Assembly (NCBI GenBank): GCA_013127575.1
Contig: CP053418.1
Coordinates: 2,170,001 to 2,234,000 of the forward strand
Length of the DNA stretch: 64,000 bases
Direction of reading: 5' to 3'
Source of the DNA: Ramlibacter terrae
Lineage (GTDB): Bacteria; Pseudomonadota; Gammaproteobacteria; Burkholderiales; Burkholderiaceae_C
In this document: piece by piece, positions 50,385 through 60,327 of the stretch
How positions within the stretch are numbered: position 1 is the first letter of the stretch
How the letters are laid out: every line of letters starts with the position of its first letter
Translations under genes and position numbers: made by a program
Notes under the pieces: generated by a model
Told to the model about the DNA's origin: nothing
What the model saw: the letters and a program-made list of their open reading frames with translations, nothing else
The model's database searches: none

Positions 50385-53300
50385 ATGAACACCAGTGTCT
50401 TGGAGCTATCCGGGTTCCACGGCTTCTTAGCAGGCCATGTCTGGCGCCCGAACTTGGTTTCGACGGTCGGGAGCCTGCTGAAAGGCGTCGATGTCGTGCT
50501 GTTGGAGGGGTGGCGGGACAAGGGTGCACTTCTTTCTTAGCAGAGATGACTCAGTCGTCTCCGAAGACCACACTGTTCCTGTGCATAAATGGGGCAAGCC
50601 GGATCGCTTACTCCCGCGAGTATTTGGCAGATCAGCTTGTCACTCAGGCCGAGCTCTTGCTCGAGCTTGCCGAGGTCCCCAAAACGCAAGCAAGCTCTCA
50701 ACAAGAAAGCACATCGTTGCCACGCCTGCGATCGGCGCTTACTCGCCTTGGAAGGTATTCTGCGAGCGTACGACAGACCGTATCAATCCTCGTCGATGGC
50801 CTCCATCAAATCCCGCCAGAAGACGAGAAATACGTGGAAGACATTCTCCGGGAGCTTCTACCGTTCGGCATTGCCAGTTTCAAGTTTGTCGTAACGGTGG
50901 GCGAAAGCGCCCTAAAGAATAAGCTCAACCCGCGTGTATCGGCCAAGGGCTACACGCTGGTCGCATTGTCTCCTGAAGACTGCGAGCGCATATGTATTGC
51001 GAACGGCCTGCCGAGTGGCCATGGGCAGCAAATTTTTGGCATTACTAAAGGCATCCCCGCAAAAGTGGTTTCCGCAATGCGACTGCTTCAGGCGGGAAAG
51101 GATATTCGAGCCTTGACGGGAGTTGAGCTGGCCGAGTTCTTCCGCCATGAGTGGGAAATGCTGCCTCAACCTAGAGAGGAGATGGGTCGAGCACTTGCAT
51201 ATGTCGCCTTCGCGGGGCGGCCCTTAGCTGTCGGGGAAGTATGCCGGTACTCAGGGGCGAGCGAGAAGCACCTCCTTGACGTACTAACGCTTGGAACCTT
51301 CCTGAGGAGTCGGGGCCAGACTGGATATCTTGAGGTCGCAGACGACGCACACCGCCGATTTCTCGAGCAGCGTTTGGGTACTTATAAACGTGACGTTCTG
51401 AGTCACCTCACCGACGAACTGATCTCCAATCCCAAAGATGAGGTCGCATTAAGATTCTTGCCTACGTACTTTGAGGAACAACAGCGTACACAGGAACTGA
51501 TCTCGTTCTTGAACAGCGACACGCTGGAACGGTATGTTGAGAGAGGGGAGTCCGTCTACGAACTTCGCCGCCAAGCATTGATTGGGCTCGGAGCAGCTCG
51601 CCAGTTGCGGCAATGGCAGGAAGGGCTAAGGTTCGCACTCAACGTCTCGTTTGCACAGGATGCCGACGGATCCGACATATGGGAGTCGCAACTAGCGGCA
51701 CTCGCTGCACTCGGGAGATTTGAGGACGCACTCGAGGTTGCGCAACTCCCTTCCACACGCGAAGATCAACTTGTACTGCTAGCTAGATACGCCAAAGCGC
51801 GGCACGCGCGGGGCTTAAGTCACGACGCGCTTCTCGAGAGTAGGCTAGTTGAGTTGTTGGCCAAGGTAGATGTTGAGGCCGTCGGTGATAAGGCCATGGA
51901 TATAGCGGGTAACCTCATTGGCCCGTTTCCGGACTTAGCATTAGAAATCGTGGACAAGGCCGCTGGCTCGAGCACTGCAGAACGGGACGCCGCGTATGTG
52001 AGCTTTGGGCTTAAGCTTGGTGCGACTTCGCGAAAGAAGGACTCGCCGTCGACGGAGGCGGGTCAGTTCATTTCCCGAATTGCAGATACGAGCCTCCAGC
52101 AGTTTGCAACTGCCGCAGAGGCAATCGTCGTTGGCAGATCTCCGGCGTACCTTCAGTCCGCATTAGCCCTGCAAAAAGGGAGGGCTCGCCTCTACATGAT
52201 CCAGCGCTGGCTCGTCGTCAACGCCAAGCATCCTGAGGCTGTTGATCTCGTCAAGCACACTCTGAACGAGCTAATCCAGGACACGTCATATCTGCCATCT
52301 GCTGACGACCTACGACAGCTCTCTGCCCCCTGCGCTTTTCAGAAAACCGAGAGGCAGTCGCGCATCTCATACCCATAATCGACAGCCATAAAGGGACCAT
52401 AACTAAGAGCAGCAGCACCGCGGCGCTAATAAGGCTAGATTTAGAGTTGGCGCGCGCAGAAAGTAAGAGCAGCTTAGATGCCGCCAAAAACCGCTTGGTT
52501 GCGGTCGCCTTGCTACTCTTAGAGACGGTTGATATCGGAACCCAAGTCGAAGGCTTCGCAAGAATGCTTGACGTTGTCTCTGAGATTGACGTAGACGGTA
52601 GCATGGAAAAGGATGAGGGCCTCAAGTCACTGTGCAGGGACGGCCTTGCGAAGAACCTAGATGTGCTTCTCATTGAAACTGCCTACCAGTTTGACGTGCT
52701 GAAGGGGGTTATCCGTGCTTATGCTGAGTCCGATCCTCACGAAGGTCTGGCTTTATGCATGCGCCTGAACACCGTGTTTCGACGCGACGAAGCAATTGTC
52801 TTCTTCGTCAAAAACTACGTGACCTCGCTTTCGCGGCCAATTTCATGCGCTCTTCTGCTGCAGTGCATCGCGCAGATTGTGGATGTGGAAGCTTCGGCTG
52901 AAGCTCTCCTAACATCCGTATCCACAATCGCAAAGAGAAAGCCAGCCTTGGCAGATTCGAGTTTGCCGCTGGTATCGGCATGTCGGGCGTTGGAACCACG
53001 GGCACAAGAGAATGGCCGCCTTGAGGGGTTGTGTGGGCCTGATCCACGCCTACTCACTGCCAGTCCCGATCGAGGAGGTGCTGGACGACTATTGCAACTC
53101 AGTCTCTGCGCTGAATGCGGTGTGGTTCCGCAGAACCGCTGGGTATGCGATGGTTGAGACTCTCGCCGGCTTCGATGAGGTACTTGCGCATCGTTTCTAC
53201 GAACGTTTCGCGGAGCTTGCCCGGGGTTCGGGTCCGCTTCCTCCCGCGTCACCTTGAATGTCGAACTGGTCCTTCGTCTTGCAATCGCGTCGTGGGGTGC

Positions 53301-55277
53301 GTTGCTACGGGACAGAGCCGACTCTTCGGAGCACCTTGAACGTCTTGCTAGACAGATCTCTGCGATGCCGTCGCTACCTATTCAGTGCCGTCTATTCGCC
53401 GACATGGCTGAACGGGCCTCACTCAAGGGGCGGGCAGATATTGTTCATCAAGTTTGTCGCGAGTACTTACGGCCGCTGATAGACGCCGGTGCGTCAGTTG
53501 ACGCAAGCGCCTACCGACTAATGGTCGTGGCCTCGTTCCCGAGTATCTATGTTTGGAGGCAACTTGAGGCCATCGCTCTGCTCGACAACATCGCTGCAGT
53601 TGCACGGGAGGACGCCGTCAGTGCAACGTTAGATCTTCTACTGGCGAAGACCCCTCATATGAGCCAATAGGTGACCATCGCCTTCAAGGCGTGACTTTGA
53701 CGAGTGACGAGGCCAACTCGGTCGTGGAAGTGATATCGCTGTCGCAAACCGACTGGATGATCGCGCACGGCATAAAGAAGCTCATAGATGCCGTCACTAA
53801 TGCAAAGACCCAACACACCATAAACAGAAATCAGAGACTCGCCCTAAAAGCTCGACTGGAAGGAATCGTGAAGAGCAAGTTGCCCGATCCACAGAATATT
53901 CAGCACGACGGCTGGAAGGTTCTTTGCATGGCTTGGCTTGAATTGTTGGGCGATGCGAATAAGGCCAACTGGGCTGCACATGTGACTGCAGCATCTTTAG
54001 TGTCGAACAAATCTGACCGTGCGTATGTCTTGGCTAACGTGGCCAGCTGTATGCCGCATAGACATCGTGCTCTCGCAGGCCAAACATACGCGATGGCTAC
54101 TGCACAACTCGCCGCCTTGCCCTCAGCGATCGAAAGGATGCTTCTTTCGGTGACGCTCTGCAATCTCCCAAGCGACATGATTCGTGGGGGTGCGGAACCT
54201 CTGCTGAAACAGTCCCTAATGGATGCACTGGCTCAGCCGGACGAAGAGCTTCGTACCCGCGTGCAGCGAGATATTTTTGATGCGGCGGGTAGCATCGATG
54301 AAAAAATTGCTAACCGATTGGCTGAGCTGATTGACGATGATCCAGCACGCGCTGCTGCCCGCGCAACCGCGGAGGAAGATATTGAAAAGGCGAAAGCGGT
54401 AAAAGATTTGGTTTCTTCGAAGTTGCAAGACGTCTCAGCAGTAGCGGAGCACCTTGGTGTTATTTGCTGGCGCGCAATCGGAACTCTCAATGCAGGAAAG
54501 TGCGCAGCCGCTAAGCCAGAAAGCATGGTTTCCTTGATTGATACGGCGGCGCTCTCTTCGCTAAGAGAAACGTTCCCGGTCTACCTTTGGTACTTGCGGA
54601 ATCTAGAGGTCCGATACGAGAGATCAGCGGAGATCGCGCGGATATTGCGCCCGCACTTGGAGATGCTGTTAGTGGTTGCTGATCTAGCTCAGAGGATCGC
54701 CGACCGGCTCGCATCCAAACAACACTTGATCGGCGCACACCTTCCACCTACGTCCAGCTTTGCTGTCACGCCGCACACTCGTCAAGCGGCGATAGAGCGT
54801 GTTGTGAGCTGGGTGGTGGAGACGTCGAGTAACGAGGTTCTACTTTGCGACCCCTATTTTGGCCCTTCCGATCTGGAGATCCTGCGCGATATCCACTTCA
54901 GGCGGCCGGAGCTGCGGTTTGTGCTCCTGATATGCCCTGATTCGAATGATGTCTCCACCGGCGGTGCTTTGAAGGAGCTGTTTAAAGAAGGCTGGGGGTC
55001 CATCTGTGATTCAGAGCCTCCACGTATCAAGATCATCCGAGTGGCATTTGCAGGTAGCCATAAGGGTGCAATCCATGATCGCTGGATTTTATCAGATGCG
55101 GAGGGTTTAAGAATGGGCGCATCTTTGAACCATCTTGGTGCTTCCAAGTGGTCTGAACTGTCCCATATGAGTGCAGAGGAGGCTCGTGTGATATCCAATG
55201 AGCTTCACAAGTTTACGAACTTGCAGGAATGGATGTCAGGTGGCGTTGCCGTGGAATACGACGTGGCAGTTCTATAG
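50385..55277 (+). CDS. Giant STAND-type NTPase with helical repeats and C-terminal PLD-like domain; candidate defence protein
   Basis: After repairing about six indels the region reads as one protein of roughly 1,630 residues. An ATG at 50385 follows GGCGGAGAA. Residues about 28-55 form a P-loop-type start (VDVVLLEG then VAGQGCTSFLAEM), where the usual GKT lysine is replaced by Cys. TVSILVDGLHQIPPEDEKY looks like the Walker-B Asp region. A long all-helical part follows with repeated W/LA-rich helices, reminiscent of TPR-like sensors. The C-terminus has LLCDPYFGPSDLEIL, then a PLD-type motif IHDRWILSD and GASLNHLG. Base composition is visibly AT-richer than both flanks. Breaks lie near 50510, 52332, 53000 (net two bases), 53220 and 53670. 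I do not know an exact match; the defence role is inference. Confidence 0.75.
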
Positions 55278-55354
55278 CACTGGCTCGAGGCCTGAGTTAT
55301 GTCACCGAGAGTCCTCGAGCTACTAGCGCGGTTCCTGCAGAAGATTGCGCCGGT

Positions 55355-55830
55355 ATGCTCGACACCGAGTTCAAGGCGCACCCTGATCGCATCTACCCGC
55401 TCCACGGGATCCCGGTCATCCTCAAGGACAACTTCCACACCAAGGACCTGCCCACCACCGGCGGCAGCGTGGCGCTGAAGGACTTCCAGCCTTCCTCCGA
55501 CGCCTTCACCGTCGACCGCCTGCGCCGCGCCGGCGCGATCATCTGGGCAAGGCCAACATGACCGAGTTCGCCCGCGGCGGCATCTCCGTCAGCAGCCTGG
55601 GTGGCCGGGTGCTCAACCCCTACGACCTGTCACGCACGCCCGGCGGTTCCAGCGGCGGCACCGGCGCGGCCATCGCCGCCAACTTTGCGACCGTCGGCAC
55701 CGGCAGCGACACCGGGCAGTCGATCCGCTCGCCGGCTTCCGCGTGCAGCCTGGTCGGCGTGCGTTCCAGGCGCGGCTTGATCAGTCGCACGGGCGTGATG
55801 TTCAACAGCTTCATCCGGGGGACTGGTCTA
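55355..55830 (+). pseudogene. Internal fragment of an amidase gene, duplicate of the copy at 60328-61811
   Basis: This stretch aligns closely with bases about 60517-60979 of the downstream amidase gene, including KDNFHTKDLPTTGGSVALKD and the GGSSGGTGAAIAANFATVG block. It lacks the N-terminal 65 or so residues and everything after NSFI. The left end abuts the STAND gene tail and the right end passes abruptly into the promoter of the Bug receptor. One lost C near 55547 (ATCCTGGGC) is an artefact like those elsewhere. With both ends missing it cannot make an active amidase. Confidence 0.88.
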
Positions 55831-55896
55831 TGTGCAGCCCTGCGGGTTTCTTCTACCCGCAACCCGTCATTCCAGCGTCACACTCCCACCCCAGGA

Positions 55897-55910
55897 TGTA
55901 AACGTTTTCA
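55897..55910. promoter_or_regulatory. LacI/GalR-type operator upstream of the Bug receptor-sulfatase operon
   Basis: TGTAAACGTTTTCA carries the central AAACGTTT dyad with a CpG centre, the hallmark of LacI/GalR operators. It lies 18 bases before the Bug receptor ATG, directly ahead of an AAAGGA ribosome-binding site. A LacI-family gene is the third gene of the same operon, so feedback repression is likely. Confidence 0.65.
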
Positions 55911-55927
55911 GAAAGGATCCAACGCCC

Positions 55928-56923
55928 ATGTCCCCCACCCGCCGCCGCCTTCTGTCGCGTTTCACCACGGCTGTCTGCGCCCTCGCCACCACTGCCGCCG
56001 GCCCAGCCTTGGCCCGGGACGCCTTCCCCACCAAACCCCTGCGCATCGTCGTCCCCTTCGCCGCCGGCGGCGGTGTGGACATCCTCACGCGCGTGCTGGC
56101 GCAGCACCTGTCCGAAGCCCTCAAGCAACCCGTCACCATCGACAACCGTACGGGCGCCGGCGGCAACGTCGGCGTCGATGCGGTGGCCAAGGCGCCGGCC
56201 GATGGCTACACGCTGGTGATGGCCACCACCGGCACGCACACCATCAACCCCGGCCTGTACAAGTCGCTGCCGTTCGACGCGGAGAAGGACTTCGCGCCGA
56301 TCACGCTGGTGGCCTCGGTGCCCAACCTGCTCGTGGTGAACCCCGCGGTGCCGGCCAAGGACGTCAAGGAACTGGTGGCCTACGCCAGGTCGCAGCCGGG
56401 CAAGCTCAGCTACGCCTCGTTCGGCAACGGCACGGGCAACCACCTGTCCGGCGAGATGTTCAAGTCGATGGCGGGCCTGGACGTGATCCACGTGCCGTAC
56501 AAGGCCGCGCCGCAGGCCGTCACCGACCTGATCGCGGGACAGACCGCCTTCGCCTTCGTCAACACGCCGCTCGCCCTGCCGCACGTTCGCGCGGGCAAGC
56601 TGCGGGCACTGGCCGTCACCGGGGCGAAGCGCTCCGCAGCCACGCCCGAGTACCCCACGATGAACGAGGCCGGCGTGCCGAACTACGTCGTCGAGTCCTG
56701 GTACGGCCTGATGGCGCCGGCCGGCACGCCCGCGCCGGTGGTGGCGCGGCTGCTGCACAAGGAAGTCGTCGCGGTGCTGGCCAAGCCCGAGGTGCGCGAG
56801 TTCTTCGCCAAGCAGGGCGCCGATGTCGTGACCAGCACGCCCACGGAGTTCGCCGCGCAGGTCAGGTCGGAGAAGGCGCGCTGGGCCGAGGTGATCAAGG
56901 CGTCCGGCGCCAAGGTCGACTGA
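55928..56923 (+). CDS. TctC/Bug-family periplasmic receptor, first gene of the sulfatase operon
   Basis: A receptor of 331 residues with an intact frame. The Arg-rich signal peptide (MSPTRRRLLSRF) ends near ALA/RD. The mature part has PLRIVVPFAAGGGVDILTRVL, IDNRTGAGGNVGVDAV and VPYKAAPQAVTDLIAG, all Bug features. It sits 19 bases ahead of the sulfatase gene. It may capture an organic ester or acid used by the downstream enzymes. No tctAB is adjacent. Confidence 0.93.
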   Translation: MSPTRRRLLSRFTTAVCALATTAAGPALARDAFPTKPLRIVVPFAAGGGVDILTRVLAQHLSEALKQPVTIDNRTGAGGNVGVDAVAKAPADGYTLVMATTGTHTINPGLYKSLPFDAEKDFAPITLVASVPNLLVVNPAVPAKDVKELVAYARSQPGKLSYASFGNGTGNHLSGEMFKSMAGLDVIHVPYKAAPQAVTDLIAGQTAFAFVNTPLALPHVRAGKLRALAVTGAKRSAATPEYPTMNEAGVPNYVVESWYGLMAPAGTPAPVVARLLHKEVVAVLAKPEVREFFAKQGADVVTSTPTEFAAQVRSEKARWAEVIKASGAKVD

Positions 56924-56942
56924 AGCGCGCACACTCCTGCCC

Positions 56943-58484
56943 ATGAAGCGCAGCCAGCCCGACATCCTCTTCATCCAGGTCGACCAGATGGCGGCCGCGC
57001 CGCTGCCGCTGTATGGCGGGCGGCACGTGCAGGCGCCGCACCTGCAGGCGCTGGCCGCGGACGGCACGGTGTTCGACGCCGCCTACTGCAACTCGCCCAT
57101 CTGTGCGCCGTCGCGCTTCTCGATGATGACGGGGCGGCTCCCCACGTCCATCGGCGCCTACGACAACGCCAGCGAGTTGCCCGCCGCCACGCCCACGCTC
57201 GCGCATTTCTGGCGCGCGCCGGCTACCGCACCATCCGGCCGGCAAGATGCACTTCATCGGGCCCGACCAGTTGCATGGCTTCGCCGAGCGGCTGACGACC
57301 GACATCTACCCGGCCGACTTCGCCTGGACGCCCAACTGGGCCGCCGGCCCGCGCGACAAGCCCTCGGGCATCAGCATGGTCAACGTGCTGCAGGCGGGTC
57401 CCTGCGTGCGCAGCCTGCAGATGGACTACGACGACGAGGTGGAGCACTGGCCGTCCAGCGCCTGTACGACCTCGCGCGCGAGCCGGACCGCAAGCCATTC
57501 TTCCTCGCCGCATCCTTCAGCCACCCCCATCCGCCATACACGGCGGGGCAGGCATGGTGGGATCGCTACCGGCACGAAGACATCGACATGCCCGCCGTGG
57601 CGCCGATCCCGGTGGAGCAACGGGACGTGCAGAGCCAGTGGCTGCATGCCTCGCACAGCGCCGACCTGCAGCCGGTGACCGACGAACAGGTGCGCAATGC
57701 GCGCCATGCCTACTACGCGAACATCTCGTACATCGACGACAAGGTGGGCCGGCTGCTGAAGGTGCTGCGGGAGTGCGGCATGGCCGACGACACCATCGTG
57801 GTGTTCACGTCCGACCACGGCGAGATGCTCGGTGAGCGCGGCATGTTCTACAAGCAGACCTTCTTCGAGCCGTCGGCGCGCGTGCCGCTGGTGGTCCGCG
57901 TGCCGGGCGCGCCGCGGGTGCAGCGCGTCGCCACGCCGGTGTCGCTGGTGGACCTGCTGCCGACGCTGATGGACTGGGCCGGCGGTCCCGGCGACTGGCC
58001 CGAGCCGCTGGACGGCGCGTCGTGGGTGCCGTTGCTGGAAGGCGCGGCCGGCAACGGCAAGGGTGGCCGCAGCGTGGTCTCCGAATACACCGACATGGGC
58101 GTGATCGCACCGGCCCGGATGCTGCGTGCCGGCGACCACAAGTACGTCCACACGCACGGCCATCCGCCGCAGCTGTACGACCTGCGGGCCGATCCGCAGG
58201 AGTTGTGCAACCTGGCCGGCCGTGCCGAGACGGCCGGCATCGAGGCGCGCCTGCGCGACGCCCTGCTCGCCGGCTGGGACGGCGACGCCGTGCTGGCCGA
58301 CGTGTTGGCCAGCCAGCGGCGCCGCCTCTACCTGAAGGCGGCAGCCGCCGCCACCGAGCCGCGGGCCAACTGGGACTTCCAGGCCACGCGCGACGACAGC
58401 CGCCGTTTCGTGCGGGCGCACGGCGCGGCCGGCGCCAAGGCACTGGCGCGCTTCCCGTTCGTGCCGCCGCCGGAACCCCGATGA
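56943..58484 (+). CDS. Choline-sulfatase-like arylsulfatase-family enzyme
   Basis: A sulfate-ester hydrolase of about 515 residues. The N-terminus QPDILFIQVDQMAAAPLPLYG supplies metal ligands. The formylglycine motif is CAPSRFSMMTGRLP near residue 58, a C-x-P-S-R site. HTHGHPPQLYDLRADPQEL and the second metal region FTSDHGEMLGERG follow. The C-terminal NWDFQATRDDSRRFVR resembles the choline-sulfatase extension. No signal peptide is seen, fitting a cytosolic BetC-like enzyme. Breaks near 57222 and 57452 divide it. It overlaps lacI by ATGA. The true ester substrate is not proven. Confidence 0.87.
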   Translation: MKRSQPDILFIQVDQMAAAPLPLYGGRHVQAPHLQALAADGTVFDAAYCNSPICAPSRFSMMTGRLPTSIGAYDNASELPAATPTLAHFWRAPATAPSGRQDALHRARPVAWLRRAADDRHLPGRLRLDAQLGRRPARQALGHQHGQRAAGGSLRAQPADGLRRRGGALAVQRLYDLAREPDRKPFFLAASFSHPHPPYTAGQAWWDRYRHEDIDMPAVAPIPVEQRDVQSQWLHASHSADLQPVTDEQVRNARHAYYANISYIDDKVGRLLKVLRECGMADDTIVVFTSDHGEMLGERGMFYKQTFFEPSARVPLVVRVPGAPRVQRVATPVSLVDLLPTLMDWAGGPGDWPEPLDGASWVPLLEGAAGNGKGGRSVVSEYTDMGVIAPARMLRAGDHKYVHTHGHPPQLYDLRADPQELCNLAGRAETAGIEARLRDALLAGWDGDAVLADVLASQRRRLYLKAAAAATEPRANWDFQATRDDSRRFVRAHGAAGAKALARFPFVPPPEPR

Positions 58485-59482
58485 GCATCGAGGCGGTCGC
58501 GCGCGAAGCGGGCGTGTCCGTGGCCACGGTGTCGCGCGTGTTCAACGCGCCCGACCTGGTGCGTCCGCCCACGCGCGAGAAGGTGGAGAAGGTGGCGCTG
58601 CGCCTGGGCTACCGCGCCAACGCCAGCGCGCAGACGCTGCGCACGCAGCGCAGCAAGGTGATCGGCGTGGTGTTGCCCACGCTGCTCAACCCGGTGTTCG
58701 CCGAATGCCCGGAGGGCATCGCCGCCACCGCAGCCGAACACGGCTACTCGATCATTCCCGTGACCACGAGCTACCGGCTGGCCGACGAAGAGGCCGCCGT
58801 CGCCCGCCTGGCCGCACGCAGCGTCGACGGCATGGTGCTGGTCGTCGCCAATCCGGCCGCCTCGCCGGCGCTCAAGCGGCTCCGGGCGGCGAAGGTGCCG
58901 TACGTGCTGGCGTACAACCGCCATGCGAAGCACCCTTGCGTGTCGGTGGACCACGAGGCTGCCGTGGCCGACGTCGTGCACCGGCTGGTGGCCCGCGGCC
59001 ATCGCCGCATTGCGATGGTCAGCGGCCAGCTTTCGGCGTCGGACCGGGCGCAACAGCGGCACCGGGGTTTCGTGCGCGGGCTCGGCGAGTGCGGGCTGTC
59101 CGCCGGCACGCTGCTGGAGGTGCCGTTCATGGAGCACGCCGTGCAGCACCTCACCGAGTTCCTGCGGGGCCCGGCGCGGCCCACCGCGCTGTTCTGCTCC
59201 AACGACCTGCTGGCCATCCGCACCGTGCGCGCCGCCTGGCAGATGGGGCTGCGCGTGCCCGCGGACCTGAGCGTCGTCGGCTTCGACGGCATCGAGCTCG
59301 GCCCCGACCTCACGCCCTCGCTGGGCACGGTGGTGCAGCCCAACCGTGAGATCGGCATCCAGTGCGTGCGGCTGCTGGCCGGCGCCATGGCCGCCGGGCG
59401 CCCGCTGGTGCCGAAAGCCAGCCTGACCCCCGATCATTCCTTCCGCGACGGCGAGTCCCCGGGGCCGCCGCCCGCCTCCTGA
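58481..59482 (+). CDS. LacI-family transcriptional regulator
   Basis: A repressor of 333 residues with an intact frame. The N-terminal helix-turn-helix is IEAVAREAGVSVATVSRVFN at residues 3-22 with the hinge helix RANASAQTLRTQRS. The periplasmic-binding-like core has VIGVVLPTLLNPVFAE and LSVVGFDGIELG. It is translationally coupled to the sulfatase gene. The AAACGTTT site at 55900 is its probable operator. The effector may be the sulfate ester or its product. Confidence 0.93.
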   Translation: MSIEAVAREAGVSVATVSRVFNAPDLVRPPTREKVEKVALRLGYRANASAQTLRTQRSKVIGVVLPTLLNPVFAECPEGIAATAAEHGYSIIPVTTSYRLADEEAAVARLAARSVDGMVLVVANPAASPALKRLRAAKVPYVLAYNRHAKHPCVSVDHEAAVADVVHRLVARGHRRIAMVSGQLSASDRAQQRHRGFVRGLGECGLSAGTLLEVPFMEHAVQHLTEFLRGPARPTALFCSNDLLAIRTVRAAWQMGLRVPADLSVVGFDGIELGPDLTPSLGTVVQPNREIGIQCVRLLAGAMAAGRPLVPKASLTPDHSFRDGESPGPPPAS

Positions 59483-59487
59483 TTCCC

Positions 59488-60295
59488 ATGCTCGTCCAAC
59501 TGACCGACCTCCACATCCGCGAGCCGGGCCGCCGGCCTATGGCCGCATCGATACCGCTCCTTACCTGCGCACGGCCGTGGCGTCGGTGCTGCGGCTTCGC
59601 CAGCGGCCGCAGGCCGTGGTGATCACCGGCGATCTCTCCGACTTCGGCCGCGCCGCCGAATACGCGCACCTGGCCGAACTGCTGGCCCCGCTGGACATGC
59701 CGGTATACCTGCTGCCCGGCAACCACGACGACCGCGACCAGATGCGGCGCAGCTTTCCAACGCACACGTGGCTCGGGGAAGAGGGCGCCTTCATCCAGTA
59801 CTCGGTGCAGGTGGGCGGTTTCCGGCTGGTGACGCTGGACACCTGCGAGCCGGGCAAGCCGCACGGAACGCTCGATGCCGAGCGCCTGCGGTGGCTGGAA
59901 CGCGAGCTCGACGCGCAGCGGCACCAGCCGGTGGTGATCGCCATGCACCATCCGCCGTTCGAGACCCTGATCGGCCACATGGACGACATCGGCCTGCTGG
60001 AGGGCGCGGCGGGGCTGGAGGCGATCGTCGCGCGGCATCCCAATGTGGAACGCGTGATCTGCGGCCACCTGCACCGCGCGATCGACGTGCGCTTCGGCGG
60101 GACCATCGCCTGCACCACCCCGGCGCCGGGGCACCGGTGGCGCTGGACCTGCACCCGCAGGCGGCGTCGCGGTGGATGCTGGAGCCGCCGGGGTTTCGCA
60201 TCCTCGCGCAGGACAGCCGCGGGCGCGTGGTCACGCACCTCGCGGCGTCGGGGAGTTCGAAGGCCCGTATCCTTTCCATGAGGGTGGGCAGTTGA
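59488..60295 (+). CDS. Metallophosphoesterase, class III cyclic-nucleotide phosphodiesterase-like
   Basis: A binuclear-metal phosphodiesterase of about 270 residues (CpdA/GpdQ group). Motifs in order are TDLHI at residues 5-9, VITGDLSDFG, LLPGNHDDRDQM, MHHPPF and CGHLHRAI. These supply all metal ligands of the family. Breaks near 59532 and 60133 split the gene. It begins 5 bases after lacI, so it belongs to the same operon. A glycerophosphodiester substrate would fit a choline-ester pathway, but that is speculation. Confidence 0.88.
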
Positions 60296-60327
60296 TCGAC
60301 TGAGGTTCCACGTGCTCCGGGAGGACA

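Noticed and set aside
52447..53670. Separate small genes at 52447-53157, 53012-53257 and 53254-53670
   Set aside because: They lie in order, on one strand, with uniform AT-richer composition and helical content, and no ribosome-binding sites. One-base repairs join them into the STAND gene.
50233..55366. Prophage or integrative element around the AT-richer island
   Set aside because: No integrase, transposase, attachment-site repeat, tRNA or phage structural gene was found; only one gene is present.
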